From NCBI RefSeq assembly GCF_000721705.1, contig NZ_JOJL01000039.1, positions 1 through 64,000 of the forward strand: a DNA stretch of 64,000 nucleotides, in the 5' to 3' direction. Under the pieces are notes generated by a model. That model was not told where the DNA came from. It worked only from the letters and a program-made list of their open reading frames with translations, and did no database searches. How positions within the stretch are numbered: the first letter of the stretch is position 1; each line of letters opens with the position of its first letter. The stretch is from Actinoplanes subtropicus (GTDB lineage Bacteria > Actinomycetota > Actinomycetes > Mycobacteriales > Micromonosporaceae). The position numbers and the translations under genes were made by a program. Below, piece by piece: positions 8,692 to 16,474 of the stretch.

Positions 8692-10217
8692 GGGCGCACG
8701 GCGAAGACGCCCATCATGCCCATGTCCTCGTGCTCGAGGTTGTGGCAGTGGAAGACGTACCGGCCGGGGTGGTCGGCGAAGCGCACCAAGATGCTCGCCT
8801 GCTCGGCCGGCCGCAGGTCCACGGTGTCCTTCGGCCCCTGGTCGTAGGGCCCCGGCCCGCCGATCCCCCGCGACAGCACCCGGAACGAGGCCAGGTGCAG
8901 GTGGATCGGGTGGTGGAAGTCCGAACTGAGCCGCCAGATCTCGGTGTCGCCCAGCCGGGGCGTGGCCGCGGGCCGGGCCGGGTCGAACGCCGCGCCGTTG
9001 ATCGTCCACCCGGCCATGCCGTTCACCTTCCCGTGCCGGAACCGCAGGTCCCGCGTCATCACGGCCGGCCCGGCGGCGGCCGGTGCGGGGGCGAGCCGGT
9101 CGGGCACCCGGCTGGGGTCCGGGACGGCCGCGCCGACCCGGAACCGCATGACCGCCGTCGTGGTGTGGTCGCCGAACTCGTTCCGCATCGTCACCACCTG
9201 GCCCGGGCGGTAGCGGCCGAAGTCCACCACCACGTCGAACCGCTCCCCCGGGGCGATCTCCACCGCCTCTTGCGCGACCGGGCTCTCCAGCAGCCCGCCG
9301 TCCGCGCCGACCTGCACCAACGGGCCGGGCGGGTCGAGCGTCAGGCGGTAGCGGCGGGCGTTCGACGCGTTCAGCAAGCGCAGCCGATGACGCGCCGCGG
9401 GCACCTCCGCGACCGGCCAGGGCACGCCGTTGACCAGGATCACGTCGCCGAGCACGCCGGAGCCGTACGGTTCACGCACCCCCGGCGTGTGCAGCAGCGA
9501 CGGGTCGAGGCTGGGATAGCGCAGGGATCCGTCCGCGTCGAACGAGCGGTCGGCGATCATGACGGGCAGGTCCCGGTCGCCGGCGGGTAGCCCGAGCGCG
9601 TCCTCGGCCGGGTCGCTGATCAGGTGAAACCCGGCCAGCCCGCGCCACACCGCCGGACCGGTGAAGTCCATCCGGTGGTCGTGGTACCAGAGCGTGGCGG
9701 CCGGCTGCGTCATCGGATACACGTAGTCGCGACGGCCGTGCGCCATCACCCCGCCCGTCATCATGTCCCCGGTCCAGCCGGCCGGATACAGCAGATCGGC
9801 CGGGAAGCCGTCCTGCCCGGCCGGCGTGTGCCCACCGTGCAGATGCACCACGACCGGCACCGGCAGCTCGTTCGTGTGCGTCACCACCGTCCGCCGGCCG
9901 CGCACCGACCGGATCGTCGGCCCCGGGAAAAGACCTTCATAACCCCAAATTGGCGTACGGACACCGGGCAGGATCTCGACCAGTGCGGCTCGCTGCGTGA
10001 CCCGGTAGTAGTCCCCGGTCGCGTCGGATCGCGCCGGGGCCAGCACGGGCGGCACCCGGAACGGCAGGCGGAACGGCTTCGGCAGCCCGATCCGGCTGGG
10101 CAGCAGCTCGCCGGTCGAGCTGGATCCGCGTACACCCGCAAGAATTTGAATCCCCACCGCCGAGGCCGCACCGATCGCGGAGAGCCCACCCAGCAACCGC
10201 CGCCGGCTCAGGCTCAC
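8688..10217 (-). CDS. Secreted multicopper oxidase (Tat substrate)
   Basis: A 509-aa cupredoxin-repeat oxidase. It has a twin-arginine leader (SLSRRRLLGG) and all four copper-ligand motifs: HLHGGH (125-130), WYHDH (177-181), HPIHLH (436-441) and HCHNLEHEDMGMM (490-502). Met follows the last His cluster, as a type-1 axial ligand would. It resembles CueO/SpoA-like oxidases of Cu(I), Mn or phenolics, but the substrate is not determinable. The GTG start overlaps the stop of the upstream membrane-protein gene by 4 bp, so they are coupled. The pair is divergent from marR. Confidence 0.9.
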   Translation of the reverse strand: MSLSRRRLLGGLSAIGAASAVGIQILAGVRGSSSTGELLPSRIGLPKPFRLPFRVPPVLAPARSDATGDYYRVTQRAALVEILPGVRTPIWGYEGLFPGPTIRSVRGRRTVVTHTNELPVPVVVHLHGGHTPAGQDGFPADLLYPAGWTGDMMTGGVMAHGRRDYVYPMTQPAATLWYHDHRMDFTGPAVWRGLAGFHLISDPAEDALGLPAGDRDLPVMIADRSFDADGSLRYPSLDPSLLHTPGVREPYGSGVLGDVILVNGVPWPVAEVPAARHRLRLLNASNARRYRLTLDPPGPLVQVGADGGLLESPVAQEAVEIAPGERFDVVVDFGRYRPGQVVTMRNEFGDHTTTAVMRFRVGAAVPDPSRVPDRLAPAPAAAGPAVMTRDLRFRHGKVNGMAGWTINGAAFDPARPAATPRLGDTEIWRLSSDFHHPIHLHLASFRVLSRGIGGPGPYDQGPKDTVDLRPAEQASILVRFADHPGRYVFHCHNLEHEDMGMMGVFAVRP

Positions 10218-10591
10218 GACCGCTCCCCCGGCTGGTAGCGCCACGACCAGGCGGTCAGCAACAGGCCGCCCAGGATGATCGTCACGCCGAGCGGGATGTG
10301 CACGGCGAGCAACCGGAGAAAGCCGATCGCGATCTGCAGCGCGATCAGCCCGAACAACCCCAGGAACGCGAACATCGGCCAGAGCGGGCCGCCGCCGGTC
10401 CAGCGGATCAGCGCGGCGGCGACCGCGGCGGCCAGCACCGCGAGGCCGGCGTAGGTCGCGTTGTCCCGATGGGTCTGCAGCGCCGGGAACGTGCCGGCGA
10501 GGAACTGACCGGCGAAGACGGCCTGATCGAACAGAAGCAGGGCGGCCAGCGACGAGGTGACTCGCAGCGGCCAGCGGGTCCACTGATGCAC
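10214..10591 (-). CDS. Four-helix integral membrane protein, partner of the multicopper oxidase
   Basis: The 125-aa product from GTG 10591 has about four membrane segments: SLAALLLFDQAVFAGQFLAG, a second near 50-65, one around PMFAFLGLFGLIALQIAIGF, and LGVTIILGGLLLTAWSW. The final residues are YQPGERS. Upstream in-frame codons extend to 10729, but that part crosses the operator region and is not protein-like. Its stop overlaps the oxidase start (GTGA), so it is the first gene of a two-gene operon. Function unknown. The layout resembles DoxX/cytochrome-like membrane partners, but no haem ligands stand out. Confidence 0.65.
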   Translation of the reverse strand: MHQWTRWPLRVTSSLAALLLFDQAVFAGQFLAGTFPALQTHRDNATYAGLAVLAAAVAAALIRWTGGGPLWPMFAFLGLFGLIALQIAIGFLRLLAVHIPLGVTIILGGLLLTAWSWRYQPGERS

Positions 10592-10603
10592 CCGCCGACC
10601 ATA

Positions 10604-10647
10604 TACTCTCACTAGAGAATATCTCAAGCGAGAATATCTCAATTGAG
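10604..10647. promoter_or_regulatory. MarR-type operator cluster in the divergent promoter
   Basis: GAGAATATCTCAA occurs twice, at 10615-10627 and 10630-10642, 15 bp apart. TCTC-N4-GAGA precedes it at 10606-10617, and the perfect palindrome CTCAATTGAG lies at 10638-10647. The AT-rich block sits 12 bp before the marR ATG and just upstream of the oxidase operon. That is where an autoregulating MarR would repress both directions. Binding is inferred from position and symmetry. Confidence 0.65.
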
Positions 10648-10659
10648 TAGAGTGGGCCC

Positions 10660-11094
10660 ATGGCAGGGAGCAACGCGGTCGGCGTCGAGATCGGTCAGCT
10701 GCTGGCGGGCGCGCACAAGCGGGCGGCACGCCGGTTCGCCGAGGCGCTCACGCCGCTGGGCATCGACGGGCGGCTGTTCGGCGTGCTCAACACGCTCGGC
10801 CGCCTCGGCCCGTGCACCCAGGCCCGGCTGGTCACCGAGCTGAACGGGGACAAGTCGACGATGATGCGCACCGTCGACGAACTGGAGGCGATGGGCCTGG
10901 CCGTCCGCCAAGCGGTCCCCGGCGACCGGCGCGCCCGGGCGGTCGCGCTCACCGACGAGGGCCGGAAACGCCTCGCCGTCGCCCGGCTGAACGCCGACCA
11001 CGTGGCCGGCGAGCTGTTCGCCGCCATGTCCGAGACCGACCGCACCGCGCTGCGTGACCTGCTGGCCGCCTTCCTCCGCGACTCCCCCGGCTGA
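10660..11094 (+). CDS. MarR-family transcriptional regulator
   Basis: A 144-aa winged-helix regulator. It has the MarR pattern LGIDGRLFGVLNTLGRLGPCTQARLVTEL, a recognition helix DKSTMMRTVDELE (about 67-79) and the wing GDRRARAVALTDEG. A single Cys (about residue 52) lies in the start of the winged helix, and MarR proteins can be redox-sensitive. ATG start at 10660. Divergent from the membrane protein/multicopper oxidase operon with palindromes between, so those genes are the likely targets. Confidence 0.88.
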   Translation: MAGSNAVGVEIGQLLAGAHKRAARRFAEALTPLGIDGRLFGVLNTLGRLGPCTQARLVTELNGDKSTMMRTVDELEAMGLAVRQAVPGDRRARAVALTDEGRKRLAVARLNADHVAGELFAAMSETDRTALRDLLAAFLRDSPG

Positions 11095-11238
11095 CCCACC
11101 CGGTCAGAGCAGCCAGGTCACCGACCGCAGATGCGCCTCGATCGCCGCCCGCTCGGCCGGCGGCGCGGTCGCACCCTCCGGCGTGACGTCCCGCGTCACA
11201 CCCGGCAGCCCGCAGAGTTCCGTTGAACGGCATGAGCC

Positions 11239-11272
11239 GGGCCCTTGCCCGGGCACCCGGGACTTTCGCCCC
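11239..11272. promoter_or_regulatory. Tandem DosR/DevR-box-like sites
   Basis: GGGACTTTCGCCCC (11259-11272) closely resembles the DosR/DevR consensus core, GGGACTTNNGNCCC. A second, weaker copy, GGGCCCTTGCCC (11239-11250), lies 20 bp upstream. They end about 50 bp before the start of an Acg-type nitroreductase, a family that is DosR-controlled in mycobacteria. The spacing of roughly two helical turns is typical of tandem DosR sites. No DosR/DosS gene is in this window. Confidence 0.5.
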
Positions 11273-11322
11273 TGACCCGCCGCGCCGCCGGGCGGGACCG
11301 TGGTGGTCAGGAGGTGCCCGCC

Positions 11323-12297
11323 ATGTCAAGCCCGATCAGCCGCGTCCTCGCCACCTATGACCACACCGACCTGCGCCACGCCGCCCAGGCGGGCATCCGC
11401 GCGCCCTCGCTGCACAACAGCCAGCCGTGGCTGTTCGGGCTGCGCGACGGCACGATCGAGATCCGCGTCGACCCCGGCCGGCACCTGGCCACCGACCGGT
11501 CCGGCTGGGCCGCCCGGATGGCCTGCGGCGCGGCCCTCTACAACGCCCGGCTCGCGCTCACCGCCGGCGGTCGCCCGGCCGTGGTGGACGCGCACCCCGA
11601 CCCGGCCGACCGTGACCTGATCGCCCGGCTGACCCCCGGCAACCCCCGGCCGCCCACGTACGCCGAGGCCGAGCTGTACGATGCCATCCCCCGCCGGTAC
11701 AGCAACCGCGGCCCGTTCTGGCCCGCTCCCGTCCCCGCCGGGGTGCGCCGCGCGCTGCTCGGTGCGGCCGCCGACGAGCTGGCCTGGCTCGACCTGCTGG
11801 TCGGCGCGACCTCCCTGGCGGCGGTCAGCGAGATCGCCTACAGCGCCGACCGGGTGCTCCGCCGCGACGCCCGCTACCAGGCCGAACTCGCCGGCTGGAC
11901 GCACGCCGACCGGGCCCCCGACGGCGTACCCTCGCGGGCCGGCGCGCCGCTGCCCGAGCCGCAGGACCTGCTACCCCAGCGGCTGTTCACCGACCGCCGC
12001 CGGCTGCCCGGCCGCGACTACGAGCCCGAGCCGCTGGTCGGCGTGCTCGGCGTGGCCGGCGACCGCCCCGCCGACCAGATCCGGGCCGGTCAGGCCATGC
12101 AGAAGGTGCTGCTAGCCGCGACCGCGGCCGGCCTGGACACCTCGATGATCAGCCAGCCGATCGAGGTGCCGGCCGCCCGCGACCAGCTGCGCCGCGCGCT
12201 GGGCCGAGCCGGCAGCCCGCAGATCCTGCTCCGCTTCGGCTACGGCACCCCGGGCCACCCGACCCAGCGGCGCGACGTCGCCGACGTCCTCATCTGA
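11323..12297 (+). CDS. Acg-family FMN-binding nitroreductase-like oxidoreductase
   Basis: A 324-aa protein of the Acg (Rv2032/Rv3131-type) subfamily. The N-terminal motif AGIRAPSLHNSQPWLF is the FMN-binding region, and the second half-domain contains AGQAMQKVLLAATAAGLDTS. The ATG at 11323 has CAGGAGG upstream; the frame is open further back but non-coding. In mycobacteria these proteins belong to the hypoxia regulon. A DosR-like box upstream and a flavodoxin gene 21 bp downstream fit a redox-stress operon. The enzymatic substrate is unknown, and some members sequester FMN instead. Confidence 0.82.
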   Translation: MSSPISRVLATYDHTDLRHAAQAGIRAPSLHNSQPWLFGLRDGTIEIRVDPGRHLATDRSGWAARMACGAALYNARLALTAGGRPAVVDAHPDPADRDLIARLTPGNPRPPTYAEAELYDAIPRRYSNRGPFWPAPVPAGVRRALLGAAADELAWLDLLVGATSLAAVSEIAYSADRVLRRDARYQAELAGWTHADRAPDGVPSRAGAPLPEPQDLLPQRLFTDRRRLPGRDYEPEPLVGVLGVAGDRPADQIRAGQAMQKVLLAATAAGLDTSMISQPIEVPAARDQLRRALGRAGSPQILLRFGYGTPGHPTQRRDVADVLI

Positions 12298-12318
12298 CCA
12301 GCTCGAACGGAGAGAGCC

Positions 12319-12845
12319 ATGAAGGCACTGGTCGTCCACGAGTCCATGTTCGGCAACACCGAGAAGATCGCCCGCGCGATCGCCGACGGCCTCGCCGGGA
12401 CCTGCGAGGTCACCCTGGCCGACGTCAGCACCGCGCCCGCGGCCGAGGACATCGACCTGCTGGTCGCCGGGGCGCCGACGCACGCCTTCGGGCTGAGCCG
12501 GCCGTCCTCCCGCCAGCAGGCCGAGCAGAACGGCACGGTGCGGCCCGGCGCGGCCTCGTCCGGGCTGCGCGAATACCTGGCGGCATCACCCCCGCTGACC
12601 GGTGTGGCCGCCGCGACCTTCGACACCCGCGTCGACAAGCCGATCACCGGCTCGGCGGCCCGCAAGGCCACCGCCTGCTGCGCCGGCTGGGCTGCCGCAT
12701 GCTCGCCCCGGCGGCCGGCTTCCGGGTCACCGGCACAACCGGCCCCCTGCTGGCCGGCGAGGAGGACCGGGCCCGCGCCTGGGCCGCGACCCTCGCCAGG
12801 TCGCTCCGGACCCCGGACCCGTCCGGTTCTACTGATCGACGGTGA
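12319..12845 (+). pseudogene. Flavodoxin-family protein, frameshifted
   Basis: It begins MKALVVHESMFGNTEKIARA, a perfect flavodoxin P-loop for FMN phosphate (SMFGNTE), and continues in frame through FDTRVDKP and GSAARKA (to about 12668). The expected continuation, RLLRRLGCRMLAPAAGFRV then TGTTGPLLAGEEDRARAW, is in the next frame and stops at 12843-12845. One missing base in GCCACC near 12668-12671 explains this. Restored, it would be about 175 aa, normal for the family. In the given sequence the first frame runs on to 13308 as unrelated residues. It is either a fresh pseudogene or a sequencing error. Confidence 0.75.
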
Positions 12846-13136
12846 AGATCACGGCTCGCTCGGTGGCGCGCAGGTGCGCCACGATGTAGTCCTCGCCCTC
12901 CTGGTGGTGGCCGCCGCCGAGCACGGCCATGTCGAGCGGGGAGAGGCGCCGGCCACAACCGAGGGTTCCGTCGCTCAGGCACGGTGGATGGCGTCCCAGG
13001 CCTTGTCCGTCTCGCACTCGAGCGGCTCGCCGTCCCGGTCACCCATCTCGACCTCGTCGACGAACTCCCGCACCTCGGCGTCGTCCCGCGTCGCCATCAG
13101 CGCGGCCTCCTGCTCCGCGGTGAGTGCGAAGAACAT
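12829..13136 (-). pseudogene. DUF1877 (YfbM)-like protein, frameshifted
   Basis: The first part reads MFFALTAEQEAALMATRDD and then CETDKAWDAIHR, where a TGA intervenes. The next frame supplies CLSDGTLGCG, MAVLGGGHHQEGEDYIVAHL, and stops at 12829. This matches the order ALT..Q, TDKAWDAIHRCL.DG and VLGG..L..GEDYIV of DUF1877-type proteins. A single missing T between CGT and GCC (near 13003) restores the frame. The tail after YIVAHL is short and unlike the family, and its 3' end overlaps the flavodoxin remnant by 17 bp. The C-terminus may therefore also be cut. Function unknown. Confidence 0.6.
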
Positions 13137-13316
13137 CCCACGGCCGGCAGACGCGAAACGCGGCCGCCCGGTTGGCTCCGGTCCTGAGATGGGCTGTTCG
13201 GTGCGAGCTCGGGCTCGCGCCAGGCGGAAGGCTACAAACCCTGGCGTACCCGGTCGGCGCCCGGATTTGGCCGATGACGGTGCGCCGCACGATGCCATAT
13301 TTAAGTAGTCGCGACC

Positions 13317-13610
13317 CTAAAGGTCACGTGCTACTGCAAAGCTTTCGGCGACCGAGCCGACCCGGATAAAGGCGTCCTCGACGGCCGCGGCATCAAACGT
13401 CCACTTCCCACGGAACCGATCGGACAAGTCGGCTTCGTCGAGCAGCGAGTGGGCGAACGCGTTGCGCCGGTCGGCGACCCATTTGACATCCGCCCGAATT
13501 TCCGCCGAGTCTTCGCCATCGGGCCAACGGTCCAAAAGCGCGCCGATCTTCTGCTGTAACCCCTTCTTGCGCAGCGCCTGGTCCTCCAGCTTGACGGAGA
13601 GCCGGACCCC
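13317..13610 (-). pseudogene. HEPN-domain protein fragment
   Basis: An open frame of about 95 codons, VRLSVKLEDQALRKKGLQQK to SVAESFAVARDL. It contains RRNAFAHSLLDE, the R-polar-x3-H (RNAFAH) motif of HEPN RNase/scaffold domains. No plausible start codon precedes the recognisable part. The frame continues to 13721, but the extra residues are arginine-rich and overlap the next gene. GC3 is lower than in neighbouring genes, which would fit acquired DNA. It looks like the C-terminal half of a HEPN protein; no nucleotidyltransferase or toxin partner is adjacent. Confidence 0.45.
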
Positions 13611-13719
13611 GGGCCAGGGCGCGGACCTTGCCTGACGATCGCGCACGCCACCGCCCGTACGTCCGGCGGCTGCGGGGTCACCGTGGAGTGGGTCCGGCCG
13701 CCTGACTACGCTGCCGCCC

Positions 13720-14481
13720 ATGATGGTCGGGGCCGTGCAGGTCTATACGGAGAAACCGTTCCTGGTGATCGGGGCGGATGTGCCGGAGGAGTTCGTCGAC
13801 GACCCGGAGGGCGACGGCGCCGACGCCGACGTGGTGGTGTTCGACGGCCCCGGGCACGTGATCGTGCGCACCATCGGCAAGGCCGGCCTGGTGCGGGCGA
13901 CGGTCTGGGAGAGCGCGATGCCGCTGGTCGGCGAGATCGTCTTCGACGGCCAGTTCGACCTGCCGGACGGCGAGCTGATGATCGGCGACCTCGACCAGAC
14001 CAGCGTGCTGGTGATGGACCTGGCCGAGGCTGGCCCGCAGCGCATCATCGTCTGCGTGGACGACCCCGGCTACGCGTCCCGGGTCAGCATCGGCTTCGAC
14101 GTCGGCAATCATCCGGTCCCGTTGCCGGTCGCGGCCGGGCACCCGCTCCCGCCGGTGCTGGTGCCGGACGACACCGAGCTGACCGAGTCCGCGATCCTCG
14201 GTCTCCTCCTGGACGATCACGACGCCCCCCTGGCCCGGCTGGCCGCCGCAATCAAGGCAATTCCCGTTCCCGGGTACGGCGACACCCCGGCCCACTTCCC
14301 ACGCCTGACCCACTGGCTACGGGGCCTGTCCGGCACGATCCGCTGGTCCGACGCCGAGTCGTGCGCCGAACAGATCGCCGACCAGATGCGCACGACCGGC
14401 GACTTCGTCGGCGCCACCCTGCCCGACCACCAGGCGGTCGAGATCGCGGCCGACGCCCTGCAGCGCCTCGAACTCCGCTGA
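13720..14481 (+). CDS. Conserved hypothetical cytoplasmic protein
   Basis: A 253-aa acidic protein of unrecognised family. The N-terminal 130 residues look like an all-beta domain (VQVYTEKPFLVIGADVPEEF, VVVFDGPGHVIVRTIG). A Pro-rich linker (HPVPLPVAAGHPLPP, about 127-141) joins it to a helical C-terminal half (ESAILGLLLDD, ARLAAAIKAIPVPGYGD). No signal peptide, membrane segment or catalytic motif is seen. ATG 13720 and ATG 13723 are both possible. It stands alone between damaged genes and a lipoprotein. Confidence 0.6.
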   Translation: MMVGAVQVYTEKPFLVIGADVPEEFVDDPEGDGADADVVVFDGPGHVIVRTIGKAGLVRATVWESAMPLVGEIVFDGQFDLPDGELMIGDLDQTSVLVMDLAEAGPQRIIVCVDDPGYASRVSIGFDVGNHPVPLPVAAGHPLPPVLVPDDTELTESAILGLLLDDHDAPLARLAAAIKAIPVPGYGDTPAHFPRLTHWLRGLSGTIRWSDAESCAEQIADQMRTTGDFVGATLPDHQAVEIAADALQRLELR

Positions 14482-14690
14482 CTCACTCGGGCGTCGCGGG
14501 CGTGGCCACCGAGCCCTCGGGCCGAGGCGATGATTCGACGGAGTGCTGGCATTGCCGGGCCAGGTCGAGCCGCCCAGGACACACCTGGGGAGGCAACGCC
14601 CGGGCCGGCCGCTGCCGGAGCTCATCGGCGGTGAAGACGCCGGCACGGCGGGCAAACCAACAATGACCAGCACGGACGAGGTTTCTGCCG
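14482..14690. other. Intergenic gap, no supported gene
   Basis: A 209-bp gap between convergent genes. A minus-strand frame of about 65 codons is open but has no start codon and no recognised motif. Nothing else was seen. Confidence 0.3.
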
Positions 14691-15704
14691 TCAATGGGGC
14701 GGTAGCAGCATGTCGTTCTTCTCGGGCTGGCCGGAGAAGCCGCCGTACACGCGGTTGGGGCCGGTGACGAGCGGCACGACGCCGGCCTTGGTCAGCCGGC
14801 GGACGGTCGTGCCGTCGTCGAAGCCGTTCTGGACGCAGCCGGCGTAGCGCATCGTGACTTCCGCGGTGCGGGTTGCGGACCGGGCCAGAAGCACGATGAT
14901 CTGGTCGCCGTGCGCTACCTCGGGCGCGCAGTTCGCCGGCGTGTCCAGGCCGCCTCCGGCCGGCGCCGCGGCTATGCGGCGAATCTCGTCGGCGGCCGCC
15001 GCGCCGTCCAGGCGCAGGCTGGACAGCAGGCGTGGCGCGGAGGGACGGGTCGAAAGCCCGTCCGGCAAAGGGTACTTACAGACCGAGATCGAGGTTACGT
15101 CACGCAGGGTCGCGACGTCGGTGGGCGGGGAGGGACGCAGATCCGGTCCGGCACTGATCCGATGGCTGGTCGGGCAGCCGGCGTCGTCGACTTTCACGCG
15201 GTGAATCGTGGCGGCGATCCGGTCCCGCATCTGTTTCGGCGCCTGGATGATGACCTCGACGCCGTCGCGCCGCACCGTCGTGCGGTCAGCCTCTTGGCTA
15301 CTGCCGTCGCCTTTGTCCGTACGGTCGAATCCGACTGTCCACCCGGTGTTCTTGATCAGAAACCCGGGCGGCGGGCCTTTCACGCCGACGCCGCAACCGA
15401 TGAGGGGAACCCCGTCGCCGGGCCGGACGACCGCGGGCGGATGGTTCCCCGGCTTGATGCACCACGCGTCCAACCGGAGCCCTTTGTCGTCCCATCCCCA
15501 GTCACCCGGGACGCCGACCTGGACACCGCCGAACGACTCCCAACGCCAGCCGGCCGGCAACGCCGGCTGGCTGCCGACCGGTTCCACCAGCCTCGCCGGA
15601 GGCACCGACGGTGGCGGCGCCGGAGCCGATCCCGGCGGGTGTGCGCACGCCGCTGCCAGGCCTACGGCCGTCACGATCACGGCTGCCGCGATCACACCAC
15701 GCAT
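14691..15704 (-). CDS. Secreted lipoprotein of unknown function
   Basis: The 337-aa product starts at ATG 15704, with GGGGGACGAG upstream. The frame is open to 15872, but a lipoprotein signal peptide begins exactly at this ATG: MRGVIAAAVIVTAVGLAAAC, with lipobox LAAAC and lipidated Cys20. A Pro/Ala-rich linker follows (APAPPPSVPPARLVEP), then a mature domain with several Cys residues. Two similar segments recur: GWRWESFGGVQVGVPGDWGW, and a later one near SISVCKYPLPDG. It should be tethered to the outer face of the membrane. Divergent from the NUDIX gene. Confidence 0.7.
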   Translation of the reverse strand: MRGVIAAAVIVTAVGLAAACAHPPGSAPAPPPSVPPARLVEPVGSQPALPAGWRWESFGGVQVGVPGDWGWDDKGLRLDAWCIKPGNHPPAVVRPGDGVPLIGCGVGVKGPPPGFLIKNTGWTVGFDRTDKGDGSSQEADRTTVRRDGVEVIIQAPKQMRDRIAATIHRVKVDDAGCPTSHRISAGPDLRPSPPTDVATLRDVTSISVCKYPLPDGLSTRPSAPRLLSSLRLDGAAAADEIRRIAAAPAGGGLDTPANCAPEVAHGDQIIVLLARSATRTAEVTMRYAGCVQNGFDDGTTVRRLTKAGVVPLVTGPNRVYGGFSGQPEKNDMLLPPH

Positions 15705-15823
15705 CGTCTCGTCCCCCACGATCGAGTTGGCGATCAGGCGATGATACGCGGACGGGACGACACCGCTCCCGCCCCGAGAGACCCCGTTCGGCAGCGCCGC
15801 GGCGTTCGTGACAGCATTCCCGG

Positions 15824-16384
15824 ATGCGCAAGTCCGTGGCGGTCGTCCACGACCTGGTGTCGCGATTCTCACCGGTCGACGAGCTCGGCGCCGAGCACCG
15901 TGCGTCCGCGCTGGCCTGGCTGTCGGGCACCGACGACGTGTTCCGCCGGGTCAAGCCGGCGTCTCCGCCGCAGCATCTGGTGTCCTACGTGGTGCCGGTC
16001 GCCGCGGACGGGCGGGTCCTGCTCGTCGACCACGTCGACGCCGGGCTGTGGCTCCCGCCGGGTGGTCACGTCGAGGTCGATGAGGACCCCGCGCTGACCG
16101 CGCGGCGGGAGATCCAGGAAGAGCTCGGGCTGGGCGATGCGGGTCTGTCCCGGTCGCCGATCTTTCTGACCATCACGCGTACGGTCGGGCAGGACCACGG
16201 CCACCCGGACGTCAGCCTCTGGTACGTCCTGGCCTGCACCGGCGACGAGGAGCTGCGCCCGGACGCGGGCGAGTTCCACGCCGTCCGCTGGTGGTCCCGC
16301 GACGAGCTGGCGGCGGCCGATCCGGGCCGTTTCGACCCGCACCTCTTCCGCTTCCTGGCCGCCCTGGACCGGCCGGCCGGATAG
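15824..16384 (+). CDS. NUDIX hydrolase
   Basis: A 186-aa NUDIX protein. The complete Nudix box (about residues 81-103) reads GHVEVDEDPALTARREIQEE followed by LGL, matching Gx5Ex7REUxEExGU. It should hydrolyse a nucleoside diphosphate linked to another moiety with Mg2+. The substrate cannot be told from the sequence. The ATG at 15824 is the first in frame and gives an N-terminal helix (SVAVVHDLVSRF) seen in many actinobacterial members. No operon partner. Confidence 0.88.
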   Translation: MRKSVAVVHDLVSRFSPVDELGAEHRASALAWLSGTDDVFRRVKPASPPQHLVSYVVPVAADGRVLLVDHVDAGLWLPPGGHVEVDEDPALTARREIQEELGLGDAGLSRSPIFLTITRTVGQDHGHPDVSLWYVLACTGDEELRPDAGEFHAVRWWSRDELAAADPGRFDPHLFRFLAALDRPAG

Positions 16385-16474
16385 GCGAACCGAACCGGCG
16401 AACTGGTTCTCGAGAGACCGAGCGGCGGATCATGCCGCAGGGAAGCGCTGGCCGCGGCTTTCTACCCTGCAGGG

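Noticed and set aside
11104..11215. Minus-strand open stretch ending AAIEAHLRSVTWLL
   Set aside because: Looks like the C-terminus of some protein, but it has no start and no recognised family, and it runs into the DosR-like boxes.
14490..14690. Minus-strand open stretch with RAGHCWFARRAGVFTADE
   Set aside because: No start codon, no recognised domain, and it is short; kept only as a note in the gap entry.
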